A stretch of DNA of 64,000 nucleotides from Maribacter sp. HTCC2170 (GCF_000153165.2 NC_014472.1:3344001-3408000); one strand, 5' to 3'. Positions 6,572 to 15,732 are shown, counted from the first letter of the stretch. The notes: generated from the letters alone by a model not told the origin. Program-made: numbers and translations.

Positions 6572-9424
6572 TTACTTACTCAGATACATTTTTCTTCTAG
6601 AATAAAGATTATAGAATTCATCATCCTTTAAGCTATCAATAAAGAGTATACTTTCTCCTGTACTCTTCATCTCTGGTCCCAAATTCTTGTTCACATTCGG
6701 GAATTTATTAAAAGAGAAGACCGGTTGTTTAATCGCGAATCCGTCTAATTGGGGATTGAAGTTGAAGTCTTTCACCTTCTTTTCTCCCAACATAACTTTA
6801 GTTGCATAATTTACATAAGGCTCTTTATAAGCCTTGGCAATAAAAGGAACCGTTCTTGATGCCCTTGGATTTGCCTCGATGATATAAACCATGTCATCTT
6901 TAACCGCAAATTGTATATTTATTAAACCTACAGTATTCAATGCCAATGCAATTTTCTTGGTATGGTCCTTAATCTGTTGCATTACAAATTCACCTAAATT
7001 AAATGGAGGCAACGTAGCGTTCGAATCACCTGAATGAATACCGCAAGGCTCTATATGCTCCATGATACCAATAATATAAACATCAGTGCCATCACATATC
7101 GCATCTGCCTCTGCTTCTATTGCACCATCTAGATAATGGTCAAGCAACAATTTATTGTTAGGTATTTTACGAAGCAAATCAACTACGTGTTGTTCTAATT
7201 CCTCTTTATTGATTACAATTTTCATTCCTTGGCCACCAAGCACATAAGACGGTCTAACAAGCAAGGGAAAATCTAATTTATCTGCCAATTCCAAGGCTTC
7301 ATCCGCTGTTTCTGCAACACCAAATTGTGGGAACGGAATGTTGTTCTCTTCCAACAAGGTTGAAAAACTACCTCGATCTTCGGCCAAGTCCAATGATTCG
7401 AAACTTGTTCCAATAATTTTGATTCCGTATTTGGAAAGCTTTTCAGCAAGTTTTAATGCGGTCTGACCTCCTAATTGAACAATTACACCCTCTGGTTTCT
7501 CATGACGGATAATATCATAGATATGTTCCCAGAAGACCGGTTCAAAATATAGCTTATCGGCAGTATCAAAATCGGTAGATACTGTTTCAGGATTACAATT
7601 GATCATTATGGTTTCATAACCACATTCGGCAGCTGCCAAAACCCCATGAACACAACAATAATCAAACTCGATACCCTGACCAATTCTATTTGGGCCAGAA
7701 CCAAGTACTACGATTTTCTTTTTGTCAGTTACAATACTGTCGTTCTCCACGGTGCGCACGCCATCAGCCGTTTCATATTCCGCTTCAAAAGTGGAATAAT
7801 AATAAGGTGTCATTGCCTTAAACTCTGCCGCACAAGTATCAACCAGTTTATAAACTCGGTTAATATTCAGCTCATCTCTTTTGTTATATACCTCACTTTC
7901 GTAACAATCCAACATATGGGCTATTTGCCTATCTGCAAACCCTTTTTGCTTAGCTTCCAACAGCAAGTCTTTGGGTACGCTTGCAATTGTATATTGTGAT
8001 ATCTCCTTTTCAAGAAAGTGTAACTCTTCATATTGCTTTAAGAACCACATATCAATTTTGGTAATCTCATGGATTCTGCTCAAAGGAATACCCAATTGAA
8101 TGGCGTCATAAATCACAAAAACACGATCCCATCCAGGAATGGTAAGTTTTTTAATTATTTGTTCATAGTCTTTATACCCTTTCCCATCAGCGCCAAGTCC
8201 GTTTCTTTTAATTTCAAGCGATTGGGTAGCTTTATGCAATGCCTCTTGGAACGAACGTCCTATACCCATTACTTCACCAACAGATTTCATTTGAAGTCCA
8301 AGACTTCTATCCGATCCTTCAAACTTATCAAAATTCCATCTAGGAATCTTTACAATGACATAATCCAGTGTCGGCTCAAAGAGCGCAGATGTAGACTTCG
8401 TGATTTGATTATCAAGCTCATCTAAATGATATCCTATAGCCAATTTTGAGGCAATTTTTGCGATGGGATATCCTGTAGCTTTTGAAGCCAGGGCCGATGA
8501 TCTTGAAACCCTAGGGTTAATTTCAATTGCAATAATATCTTCTTTCTCATCAGGACTAACGGCAAATTGCACATTACATCCTCCTGCAAAATCGCCAATA
8601 CTCCGCATCATCTTAATGGCCATATCCCTCATTTTTTGGAATGTCCTATCTGATAATGTCATTGCGGGTGCTACCGTAATCGAATCCCCTGTGTGAATCC
8701 CCATCGGATCCATATTCTCAATCGTACAAATAATCACTACGTTGTCGTTCTTATCACGCAGCAATTCCAATTCATATTCCTTCCATCCCATTAAGGCCTT
8801 ATCGATCATTACTTCATGAATAGGGGAAATCTCTAGCCCCCTACTCAAAAGTTCATCAAAATCCTCAGGCTTGTAAACAATAGAGGCCCCTGCCCCACCT
8901 AGTGTGTACGAAGCACGAATCACCAGCGGAAAACCAAATTCCTGGGCAATTTCCTTTCCTTTCAAAAAAGATGTGGCCGTTGCCTGTGGCGCCATGCCAA
9001 TACCAATTTTAAGCATTAGCTCACGAAACTGCTCGCGATCTTCGGTAATGTTAATCGCATCAATATCAACGCCAATTATTTCAACATCAAAATCTTCCCA
9101 GATTCCTTTTTCATCGGCCTCTATACATAAGTTCAATGCGGTTTGTCCCCCCATTGTAGGTAAAACAGCATCTATTTGAGGGTGTTCCTTTAAAATATCA
9201 ATGATAGATTTTGTTGTCAAAGGTTTAAGGTAAACATGATCCGCCATTGTGGGATCAGTCATGATCGTAGCCGGGTTACTATTGATTAAGATGGTTTCTA
9301 TGTTGTCTTCACGTAAACTACGTAAAGCTTGGGAACCCGAATAATCAAACTCACAGGCTTGTCCTATGATAATAGGTCCTGATCCTATTATCAATATCGA
9401 CTTTAAATCTTTTCTTTTTGGCAT
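6572..9424 (-). CDS. carB: Carbamoyl-phosphate synthase large subunit, short form
   Basis: The protein makes carbamoyl phosphate from bicarbonate, ammonia (from the small subunit) and two ATP, feeding pyrimidine and arginine synthesis. Two ATP-grasp halves are visible: GSGPIIIGQACEFDYSGSQA near residue 13 and GSGPNRIGQGIEFDYCC near 565, each followed by glycine-rich loops and NPRVSRSSALASK or NPRASRTVPFIAK. At 950 residues it is roughly 120 shorter than the enterobacterial protein and stops after the second synthetase unit, so the C-terminal MGS-like allosteric domain is absent. No carA lies within the window. The gene lies downstream of rpmH on the same strand, behind its terminator. Confidence 0.96.
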   Translation of the reverse strand: MPKRKDLKSILIIGSGPIIIGQACEFDYSGSQALRSLREDNIETILINSNPATIMTDPTMADHVYLKPLTTKSIIDILKEHPQIDAVLPTMGGQTALNLCIEADEKGIWEDFDVEIIGVDIDAINITEDREQFRELMLKIGIGMAPQATATSFLKGKEIAQEFGFPLVIRASYTLGGAGASIVYKPEDFDELLSRGLEISPIHEVMIDKALMGWKEYELELLRDKNDNVVIICTIENMDPMGIHTGDSITVAPAMTLSDRTFQKMRDMAIKMMRSIGDFAGGCNVQFAVSPDEKEDIIAIEINPRVSRSSALASKATGYPIAKIASKLAIGYHLDELDNQITKSTSALFEPTLDYVIVKIPRWNFDKFEGSDRSLGLQMKSVGEVMGIGRSFQEALHKATQSLEIKRNGLGADGKGYKDYEQIIKKLTIPGWDRVFVIYDAIQLGIPLSRIHEITKIDMWFLKQYEELHFLEKEISQYTIASVPKDLLLEAKQKGFADRQIAHMLDCYESEVYNKRDELNINRVYKLVDTCAAEFKAMTPYYYSTFEAEYETADGVRTVENDSIVTDKKKIVVLGSGPNRIGQGIEFDYCCVHGVLAAAECGYETIMINCNPETVSTDFDTADKLYFEPVFWEHIYDIIRHEKPEGVIVQLGGQTALKLAEKLSKYGIKIIGTSFESLDLAEDRGSFSTLLEENNIPFPQFGVAETADEALELADKLDFPLLVRPSYVLGGQGMKIVINKEELEQHVVDLLRKIPNNKLLLDHYLDGAIEAEADAICDGTDVYIIGIMEHIEPCGIHSGDSNATLPPFNLGEFVMQQIKDHTKKIALALNTVGLINIQFAVKDDMVYIIEANPRASRTVPFIAKAYKEPYVNYATKVMLGEKKVKDFNFNPQLDGFAIKQPVFSFNKFPNVNKNLGPEMKSTGESILFIDSLKDDEFYNLYSRRKMYLSK

Positions 9425-9455
9425 GCTCTCGGTTATTTTAATACTACTATAAGGA

Positions 9456-9490
9456 CAAAAAAAAGGTGCTACTTTTAAAAAGTAACACCT
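9456..9490 (-). terminator. rpmH terminator
   Basis: Read on the minus strand, AGGTGTTACTTTT pairs with AAAAGTAGCACCT (9464-9490, one G-U pair) and is followed by eight U. It lies between rpmH and carB, so carB expression depends on read-through or on a promoter in the remaining 30 bases. Confidence 0.8.
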
Positions 9491-9515
9491 TAATATTTTA
9501 TAAAAACTTCAATCA

Positions 9516-9683
9516 TTATTTTTTGTGTCTCAGCTCAGAGGATACAGATATTTTCTTTCTTCCTTTCGCTCTTCTTCTAGAAAGAACTTTTCTACCATTA
9601 ACGGTTGCCATACGCTCCCTGAAGCCGTGCTTATTTTTTCTTTTTCTTTTTGATGGCTGATATGTTCTTTTTTGACCTGGCAT
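9516..9683 (-). CDS. rpmH: 50S ribosomal protein L34
   Basis: The 55-residue product begins [20 protein letters not shown] and continues with [19 protein letters not shown], which is the L34 signature nearly unchanged. L34 is a very basic protein of the large ribosomal subunit. The start codon is complement 9681-9683 and the stop complement 9516-9518. The gene is shorter than common length cut-offs and is overlapped by spurious open frames on both strands. A textbook promoter and a terminator frame it, so it is a single-gene transcription unit. Confidence 0.95.
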   Translation of the reverse strand: MPGQKRTYQPSKRKRKNKHGFRERMATVNGRKVLSRRRAKGRKKISVSSELRHKK

Positions 9684-9739
9684 TGTTGAATACTTTTCGT
9701 TGTTTTATTATTGAGCAGAACGACCTGCAAAACTGGGCG

Positions 9740-9770
9740 CAAATATACAAAGAGTTTTTACTTTGGCAAA
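9740..9770 (-). promoter_or_regulatory. rpmH promoter (full -33/-7 match)
   Basis: On the minus strand TTTG (9767-9770) is followed by a 19-base spacer and TATATTTG (9740-9747). Both elements and the spacing match the Bacteroidota primary sigma-factor consensus exactly, making this the best promoter in the window. Confidence 0.8.
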
Positions 9771-9826
9771 CCTTATCAAAAAAATATTTTTTTAGAATGC
9801 CTTACCTCCTACAGATAGGTTTTTAT

Positions 9827-9834
9827 TACTTTTG
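9827..9834 (+). promoter_or_regulatory. -7 element for the TPR membrane protein gene
   Basis: TACTTTTG matches TAnnTTTG fully; the -33 position is poor. The predicted transcript would have a leader of about 55 bases before the ATG at 9894. Confidence 0.4.
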
Positions 9835-9893
9835 CCTCACCAACGATTAAAGTCTATTTGACCACAATCATACACTAATAATAGAGAAACAAC

Positions 9894-10409
9894 ATGTTTA
9901 ACAAAAACATTAAACTAGTCATCGCAGGGCTTATAATAGCTTATTCCGTTTATCAATTTATAGAGGGGAACCTTGGAAATGGTATCTCTTTGATTCTTCT
10001 AGCCTCTATCTTCATATTTCTATATTTTAGAAATGAGATTATATTACTTGCATTTCTGAGAATGAGGAAGCAAGATATGGAAGGTACACAAAAGTGGTTG
10101 GATAAAATTAAAAACCCAGAAGCTTCACTAATCACCAAACAGCAAGGGTACTATAATTATCTTCATGGAATACTTCACTCACAAAAAAACCTGACCAAGG
10201 CCGAAAAGTTTTTTAGAAAAGCTTTAAAACTAGGGCTTACCATGGACTATGATATTGCAATGGCCAAATTAAGTTTAGCTGGAATTGCAATGCAAAAACG
10301 TCGTAAAAGGGAAGCTACCACGCTTCTGAACGAAGCCAAAAAACTTGACAAAAGCAATATGTTGACTGATCAAATAAAAATGATGCAGCAACAAATGAAG
10401 AAAATCTGA
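9894..10409 (+). CDS. Membrane protein with tetratricopeptide-like repeats
   Basis: The 171-residue protein has two adjacent membrane spans (about residues 8-25 and 30-48), then a helical region with TPR-like pairs: YYNYLHGILHSQKNLTKAEKFFRKALKLGL and a second unit ending LLNEAKKLDKSNM. TPR domains mediate protein contacts, so a scaffolding role at the inner membrane on the cytosolic side is plausible but not shown. It converges on the lytic transglycosylase gene with only four bases between the stops. Confidence 0.8.
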   Translation: MFNKNIKLVIAGLIIAYSVYQFIEGNLGNGISLILLASIFIFLYFRNEIILLAFLRMRKQDMEGTQKWLDKIKNPEASLITKQQGYYNYLHGILHSQKNLTKAEKFFRKALKLGLTMDYDIAMAKLSLAGIAMQKRRKREATTLLNEAKKLDKSNMLTDQIKMMQQQMKKI

Positions 10410-10413
10410 TTTC

Positions 10414-11373
10414 TTATTTGCTTACCTTGTAGTATCCCTTATTAGGAATTTCAATGGTATATTTTTTTCCTGACGAATTATTTAAATGCGCCTCTCTTAG
10501 CCAAGGGTTATGTCGTTTAAGTATTTTGTAGTTGATTTCATATTTATTGGCGAAATCAGCAAAACTAGCTACAGGATCATCAATCTCAACCTTGAAAGTA
10601 GGTACCGAGTTATACATATCTTTCTTATCAATATCAAAACCGTATTTATCAGGATTTGAAAGAATCTCTTTTATGGCCATAATCCTAAAAACATACCTAC
10701 CTGTCTCTTGACCTAAGAGCAGATCATAGTAATCATCTACCTTTTGGGTTCTCATATATTTATTTATCCCACCTGGGCCGGCGTTATATGCCGCTGCCGT
10801 AAGGGTCCAAGTTCCATATCTTTTTTTCCATTTATTCAAATAATCACAAGCTACTTGGGTTGATTTTTCAAGATGATAACGCTCGTCTACATTCGAATTG
10901 ACCTCAAGGCCATACTCCTTACCTGTTCCTTTCATTATCTGCCAAAAACCAGTTGCTCCAGCATGGGAAACAACATTGGTCAATGCACTTTCTGCCACGG
11001 CCAAATACTTAAAATCATCAGGAATTCCGTTTTTGGCAAGAATAGGCTCAATTATTGGAAAATACTTATTTGCTCTTTTCATTAACAACAGTGCATTAGA
11101 CTGCCAATAGGTATTCACCAAAAACTCCCTGTCTACCCGCTCCATTATCTCTGGGTCATCTTGTGGCACTATTTCTCCTGCAAAATTCAAATCTACGGGA
11201 ATATCTATCGCCGAAATTCTATAGGTATCAGAAACACTCTTATCTTCATCATTCTCAGCAACATCCTGAACATCTGGAGTTACAGAATCGTTGTTGTTTT
11301 GAACAGCAAAAATTAGGGTTGTTATAACAAAAAACACTCCCAATAGCATTAAAATATTCTTTAAAATCTTCAT
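10414..11373 (-). CDS. Lytic transglycosylase (SLT domain, MltD-like)
   Basis: The enzyme cleaves the MurNAc-GlcNAc bond of peptidoglycan with formation of an anhydro end. An N-terminal hydrophobic signal or anchor (residues 5-24) is followed by the SLT fold: catalytic glutamate in AESAL (Glu128), GATGFWQIM (139-147) and AAYNAGPGG (194-202), all in family order. The last 60 residues (FADFANKYEINYKILKRHNPWL) resemble a LysM-type cell-wall-binding unit. The protein is exported and acts on the wall. It appears monocistronic. Confidence 0.92.
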   Translation of the reverse strand: MKILKNILMLLGVFFVITTLIFAVQNNNDSVTPDVQDVAENDEDKSVSDTYRISAIDIPVDLNFAGEIVPQDDPEIMERVDREFLVNTYWQSNALLLMKRANKYFPIIEPILAKNGIPDDFKYLAVAESALTNVVSHAGATGFWQIMKGTGKEYGLEVNSNVDERYHLEKSTQVACDYLNKWKKRYGTWTLTAAAYNAGPGGINKYMRTQKVDDYYDLLLGQETGRYVFRIMAIKEILSNPDKYGFDIDKKDMYNSVPTFKVEIDDPVASFADFANKYEINYKILKRHNPWLREAHLNNSSGKKYTIEIPNKGYYKVSK

Positions 11374-11418
11374 AATTCTTTAGTTAGCTTAGCACTCAAA
11401 GGTATTAATACAACTCTC

Positions 11419-12081
11419 TTATTCCAAAATAATTGTGGGTAAGTGCTCATTAAACCATCGGGCTCTATGAATAATCATGGTGTGCGTGCCATTTTTGACA
11501 GGGATACAATCTTTGATGTGGTTTATTGGGAAAACAACATCTTTTTCCCCGTGAATATGTACCAAATTCTCTGGCGAGGTCATTTGTTTCCAATTAACGA
11601 TCTGATCAATGGACCAATCAATATAATACTTATCCCTTATCGACAAATACTGCTCGTACAACTCTAATCGTTTGTGCACAGTTTCACCAAAAGCATATTT
11701 AGCCAATAATTCCACATTGTTCACCAATCCTGTGGGGAGTAATTTGTGAACTTTGGTATACTTAGCAAAAATCATTCTCTTTGGCAGCTCTGATGTTTGT
11801 TTAACACTTGAAACAACAATCACCTTTTTAACAGGAATGACCTTGGACATTTCCTGGACCAAAATCCCTCCAAAAGAAACACCCACAAGAACAGGATTGG
11901 GAGATGTAATACTTTTCGCCATCTTTTTCGCATAATCAATAAGGGTCATGTTCTTTTCTGGAACAAACCACTCTAACCTATGCACTTCAAAACTTTCTTT
12001 AGGCAATTTGATATTATCAAATATCGATGAATTGGCAGCCATTCCCGGCATAAGGTAAACCTGAATTTTATCTTGGCTCAT
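11419..12081 (-). CDS. Alpha/beta hydrolase
   Basis: The 220-residue cytosolic protein shows an alpha/beta-hydrolase core: an early PGMAANSSIF oxyanion-type loop (residues 12-21), the nucleophile elbow GVSFGG with Ser69, an acid in HGEKDVVFP and a histidine in NGTHTMIIHRA. The substrate is unknown; the small size and lack of a lid suggest an esterase or thioesterase-type enzyme. No signal peptide is present. Its promoter region also carries the divergent promoter of the GNAT gene. Confidence 0.8.
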   Translation of the reverse strand: MSQDKIQVYLMPGMAANSSIFDNIKLPKESFEVHRLEWFVPEKNMTLIDYAKKMAKSITSPNPVLVGVSFGGILVQEMSKVIPVKKVIVVSSVKQTSELPKRMIFAKYTKVHKLLPTGLVNNVELLAKYAFGETVHKRLELYEQYLSIRDKYYIDWSIDQIVNWKQMTSPENLVHIHGEKDVVFPINHIKDCIPVKNGTHTMIIHRARWFNEHLPTIILE

Positions 12082-12127
12082 ACGGGTTAGTATTACGAAT
12101 TTCTTAGGAAACTCGTATTTTTTTTAT

Positions 12128-12135
12128 TACTTTTG
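12128..12135 (+). promoter_or_regulatory. -7 element upstream of the GNAT gene
   Basis: TACTTTTG is a full match to the -7 consensus; TTAG lies near the -33 position. It implies a leader of roughly 105 bases before the ATG at 12247, in which I see no riboswitch or strong hairpin. Confidence 0.35.
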
Positions 12136-12246
12136 TATTCTGTTTTAAATATAACCCTATCATATTTAACAACTAAGTAAAAGTATAAAATTACGGTAAG
12201 AGAACATCGTGATTTTTTTGTCTAGACCAATTTAAAATCAAACTAT

Positions 12247-12540
12247 ATGAATGAAGTAGAAATAAAGGACAATAGTTTCTTACGCCAATTTGAAACTAGA
12301 GTTGATGGTCATTTAGCCAAGATCGAATATTCTTCACAAGAACGTAAAGTTTTTTTAACCAAATTAGTAGTGCCTGAAGAAATCACTAAGGACGGCTTTA
12401 AAGAGGATTTCATAAAATCGGTTCTACATCATATTCAAGAACAGAATCTAAGGGTTGTACCTACTAGTCCGCAAATTGCTGGATTTTTAAGAAAAAACAG
12501 ACAGTATAAAGAAATGCTTCCTGTTGGGATTCGAATCTAA
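12247..12540 (+). CDS. Small GNAT-type acetyltransferase (COG2388-like)
   Basis: The 97-residue protein matches the compact YjdJ/NATD1 class of GNAT proteins: GHLAKIEYS strand pair, FLTKLVVPEE, then a helix and the acetyl-CoA-side region LRVVPTSPQIAGFLRKN, which corresponds to the conserved CPYV-type segment. The acceptor substrate is unknown. A strong bidirectional terminator follows directly, so the gene is transcribed alone. Confidence 0.85.
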   Translation: MNEVEIKDNSFLRQFETRVDGHLAKIEYSSQERKVFLTKLVVPEEITKDGFKEDFIKSVLHHIQEQNLRVVPTSPQIAGFLRKNRQYKEMLPVGIRI

Positions 12541-12560
12541 CTATAACAATATTTAAATAA

Positions 12561-12589
12561 AAAAACCCGCTTTTTAAGCGGGTTTTTTT
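12561..12589. terminator. Bidirectional terminator between GNAT gene and mtaB
   Basis: AAAAACCCGCTT (12561-12572) pairs perfectly with AAGCGGGTTTTT (12576-12587) around a three-base loop, with T runs on both strands. It serves both convergent genes. Confidence 0.92.
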
Positions 12590-12597
12590 ATACTTTA

Positions 12598-13911
12598 CTA
12601 TTCCTTTAAAAACTCAAACCTAACTAAACCATCAACATCTATTTCTTTAAGGGTAACCTCGTGTAAGGTATTTACCAAACTTGGTTTCCAAGGTGATTTT
12701 ACTTTTACATAATTCTCGGTAAATCCATGTATATATCCGTCTTTATTTTCCCCTTCAAACAAAACAGTTTTCCTTCTGTTCAATTGCCCTTCATAAAACG
12801 CCCTCCTTTTTTTAACCGATAAAGCACGTAGCATTTTACTTCTTTTTGTTCGTACTTTTTGCGGCACGGGGTCGGTCATCTCGGATGCAGGTGTATTATC
12901 ACGCTCGGAATAAGTAAAAACGTGTAGGTAGGAAACATTAAGTTCATTCAAGAAATGGTAAGTCTCCAAAAAATGATCATCGGTTTCACCAGGAAATCCA
13001 ACGATAACATCTACACCTATACAAGCAAAGGGCATAACATCTTTTATTCGCTTTACCCTATCAACATATAGTTCTTTTTGATACCTCCTTTTCATCAACC
13101 TTAAAATTTCATCGCTACCGCTTTGTAGAGGTATATGAAAGTGTGGTACGAACGAATTACTTTTTGAAACGAAATCAATGGTTTCATTTTTCAGCAAATT
13201 AGGTTCTATGGATGAGATTCGTAATCTGTGAACACCATCTACGTTGTCAAGAGCATTAACCAGGTCCAAAAATGTATGTTCATGCTTTTTATTACCAAAC
13301 TCGCCTTTGCCAAAGTCACCAATATTAACACCTGTAAGAACAATTTCTTTTATTCCTTTACTAGAAATTTCGGCAGCGTTCTTAAGAACGTTATCCATGG
13401 TATCTGAGCGGGAAATCCCCCTCGCCAATGGTATTGTGCAAAAAGTACATTTATAGTCACAACCATCCTGTACTTTTAGGAAAGCCCTTGTTCTATCTCC
13501 AATGGCATAGCTACCTACAAAGGAATCTGCCTCATCTATTTCACAAGAATGCACCTCTCCTATCTCATTCTTTGACAGATCATTTATATAATCACTTATT
13601 TTGAATTTTTCAGTAGCCCCTAATACCAAATCAACTCCATCAACAGCTGCGAGTTGTTCCGGTTTTAATTGGGCGTAACAACCTATTGCGGCTATAAATG
13701 CTTGTGGATTTTTTTTAATCGCCTGTTTTACAATGGTTTTGAATCGTTTATCCGCATTCTCAGTAACTGAGCAAGTATTGATAACATACATATCGGCATG
13801 TTCGGAAAAGTCTACTCGCTCATAACCATCTTTTTGAAACCCTCTTGCTATAGTAGATGTTTCAGAAAAATTGAGCTTGCAACCCAATGTATAAAATGCA
13901 ACTTTTTTCAA
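12598..13911 (-). CDS. mtaB: tRNA t6A37 methylthiotransferase MtaB
   Basis: MtaB is a radical-SAM enzyme that adds a methylthio group to N6-threonylcarbamoyladenosine at position 37 of certain tRNAs. The 437-residue protein has the N-terminal UPF0004 domain with cluster cysteines (Cys11 in TLGCKLN, Cys47 in NTCSVT, Cys78 in IGCYA), the radical-SAM motif CDYKCTFC (Cys151, Cys155, Cys158) and a C-terminal TRAM-like segment (RRKTVLFEGENKDGYIHGFT). TLGCKLN, rather than TFGCQMN, separates MtaB from MiaB. It is cytosolic. Confidence 0.94.
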   Translation of the reverse strand: MKKVAFYTLGCKLNFSETSTIARGFQKDGYERVDFSEHADMYVINTCSVTENADKRFKTIVKQAIKKNPQAFIAAIGCYAQLKPEQLAAVDGVDLVLGATEKFKISDYINDLSKNEIGEVHSCEIDEADSFVGSYAIGDRTRAFLKVQDGCDYKCTFCTIPLARGISRSDTMDNVLKNAAEISSKGIKEIVLTGVNIGDFGKGEFGNKKHEHTFLDLVNALDNVDGVHRLRISSIEPNLLKNETIDFVSKSNSFVPHFHIPLQSGSDEILRLMKRRYQKELYVDRVKRIKDVMPFACIGVDVIVGFPGETDDHFLETYHFLNELNVSYLHVFTYSERDNTPASEMTDPVPQKVRTKRSKMLRALSVKKRRAFYEGQLNRRKTVLFEGENKDGYIHGFTENYVKVKSPWKPSLVNTLHEVTLKEIDVDGLVRFEFLKE

Positions 13912-14020
13912 ACCTTTGTAAAATTCAAATTACCAATACCCCGTGCCTCAAAACGGCTTGCAAATATACAACCTTAGACAACATGCCCAATATTGAAAAA
14001 TGTAATGGTTTTCTTAAGAA

Positions 14021-15193
14021 TTAGTAATTTCTCCAGTTTTTGGTAAGTTCAAAAACGTGATTTAAGATATTTGCCTCTTTTTCATCAAACTCCACCCCTC
14101 TTCTGGCCATCATTACTTTTGCGGCCTCAAAAGCCTTCACAGGTAGGTAAGTAGAGAAACCCGAAGCCCCACCCCAACTGAAGCTGGGGACAAAATTTCT
14201 AGGAAAGCCAGGAACATAGATATTGCAGTTTACTCCAATAACCGTTCCGGTATTCAACATAGTGTTTATTGCTGTTTTGCTATGGTCCCCCATCATTAAA
14301 CCACAAAACTGCAATCCTGTTTGCTCAAATTTTTCAGATGCGTAGTTCCATAACCGAACTTTAGCATAATTGTTCTTTAAGTTCGAGTTATTCGAATCAG
14401 CACCAATATTACACCATTCCCCTAAAACGGCATTACCAAGATACCCTTCATGACCTTTACTGGAATATCCAAATATTACAGCATTACTGACTTCGCCCGC
14501 TACTTTAGAATATGGGCCAACCGTTGTTGCACCATACATTTTACCACCCATTTTAACTGTACCATGCTCACAAAGGGCAAAAGCACCGCGAATTAGGGCT
14601 CCTTCCCATACCTGTGCATTTTTACCAATATATATTGGCCCGTCAGTAGCATTTAACATGCAGTACTCTACAATAGCCCCTTCCTCCAAGAAGATATTAT
14701 CGCGGTTTATAAGGTTATTGGTCTTTGAAATAGGAGCACTTGTTCTTCCTTCTGTGATAAAATCAAAATCAGCCTGCAAGGCTTCAGCATTTTTAGAGAA
14801 AATATCCCAGGTATTTTCTATCCTGAGTACTTCTCCTTCGAATTCGATACTGTTGAAAGTTGAAAAATCAATTTCCTGTCCTTCTTCTGAGAAAAAAGCG
14901 ATCACTTCCTCCCCGTTAAAAATTGCTTCATTCTTTTTCAAGGAGCGAACAATTGAGACCAGCTCTTCATTTGGAAGAAATGAAGCGTTAATCAGTACAT
15001 TCTCCTCCATTTCCACCATTGGATACTTTTCAGCAAGATAATCCTCAGTAACAGTTGTGGTGGTGGAACTCAAGTATTTTTCCCATTTTTCACGAATAGT
15101 AAGGATTCCCACTCTAATATCGGCCACTGGTCTGGTAAATGTAAATGGCAACAAGGCATCCCTAACGGTTCCATCAAATAGAATATAGTTCAT
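14021..15193 (-). CDS. GlmU-like sugar nucleotidyltransferase/acetyltransferase (alternative bacterial family)
   Basis: The 390-residue protein begins MNYILFDGTVRDALLPFTFT, the characteristic N-terminus of the Bacteroidota alternative GlmU family. The N-terminal part is a reduced nucleotidyltransferase-like domain, and the C-terminal half (from about residue 165) is a left-handed beta-helix of hexapeptide repeats (IYIGKNAQVWEGALIRGAFAL, then GNAVLGEWCNIGADSNNSNL). By family it is expected to work in UDP-GlcNAc formation for peptidoglycan, but the normal GxGxRM-type signature is not evident in the N-domain. It lies downstream of rpmE2 on the same strand, past a hairpin. Confidence 0.82.
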   Translation of the reverse strand: MNYILFDGTVRDALLPFTFTRPVADIRVGILTIREKWEKYLSSTTTTVTEDYLAEKYPMVEMEENVLINASFLPNEELVSIVRSLKKNEAIFNGEEVIAFFSEEGQEIDFSTFNSIEFEGEVLRIENTWDIFSKNAEALQADFDFITEGRTSAPISKTNNLINRDNIFLEEGAIVEYCMLNATDGPIYIGKNAQVWEGALIRGAFALCEHGTVKMGGKMYGATTVGPYSKVAGEVSNAVIFGYSSKGHEGYLGNAVLGEWCNIGADSNNSNLKNNYAKVRLWNYASEKFEQTGLQFCGLMMGDHSKTAINTMLNTGTVIGVNCNIYVPGFPRNFVPSFSWGGASGFSTYLPVKAFEAAKVMMARRGVEFDEKEANILNHVFELTKNWRNY

Positions 15194-15223
15194 TTGTGGT
15201 TTTTAAAACAAATTTAAATAATA

Positions 15224-15252
15224 ATGCCCCCGATAATAACTATCGAGGGCAT
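15224..15252 (-). terminator. rpmE2 terminator hairpin
   Basis: ATGCCCCCGATA (15224-15235) pairs with TATCGAGGGCAT (15241-15252) with one C/A mismatch that becomes a G-U pair in the minus-strand RNA, followed by a U-rich stretch. It therefore works better for the minus-strand rpmE2 transcript. Confidence 0.65.
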
Positions 15253-15281
15253 AACTTTATTGTAGTGAAAAAATAGTTCTA

Positions 15282-15551
15282 CTATTCTTCTTTCTTTTCT
15301 GTCTTTTGAAATTTCTTGTACTTGTTCTTGAATTTATCAATTCTACCAGCAGTATCCAAGAATTTGGCCTTTCCTGTATAGAAAGGGTGAGAAGTTCTAG
15401 AGATTTCTAATTTTACCAAAGGATATTCTACTCCTTCAACCTCTAAGGTTTCTTTTGTGTTAGCTGTGGATTTAGTTATAAAAACATCCTCATTCGACAT
15501 GTCTTTGAAGGCAACTAATCTATAATTCTCTGGGTGTATTCCTTTTTTCAT
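15282..15551 (-). CDS. rpmE2: 50S ribosomal protein L31, type B
   Basis: The 89-residue product starts [20 protein letters not shown] and contains [22 protein letters not shown], the classic L31 core. The zinc-binding cysteines of the A type are absent, so this is the zinc-independent type B protein. A well-formed promoter lies directly upstream and a hairpin downstream. Confidence 0.95.
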   Translation of the reverse strand: MKKGIHPENYRLVAFKDMSNEDVFITKSTANTKETLEVEGVEYPLVKLEISRTSHPFYTGKAKFLDTAGRIDKFKNKYKKFQKTEKKEE

Positions 15552-15602
15552 CTTATAAAATCTTTAGCACGCCCATTCCAACAGGCATTTATTTTAAGGC
15601 TG

Positions 15603-15633
15603 CAAATTTACGCTTTTTTCGCAAAAAGACAAT
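15603..15633 (-). promoter_or_regulatory. rpmE2 promoter
   Basis: On the minus strand ATTG (15630-15633) is followed by a 19-base spacer and TAAATTTG (15603-15610). Spacing and -7 element match the Bacteroidota consensus exactly. Confidence 0.7.
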
Positions 15634-15732
15634 AAATTACATGAAAAAGAAAAAAGAAAAATTTGTACCTTTAAATGTAACAAATCTAATTTGCAATCAA
15701 CTAATTAATCAAACCTCTAAAAACTAAATAAA

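Noticed and set aside
9466-9850. Open frames of 64-70 residues on both strands over rpmH
   Set aside because: They overlap the certain L34 gene in other frames and have repetitive, low-complexity products; they are shadows.
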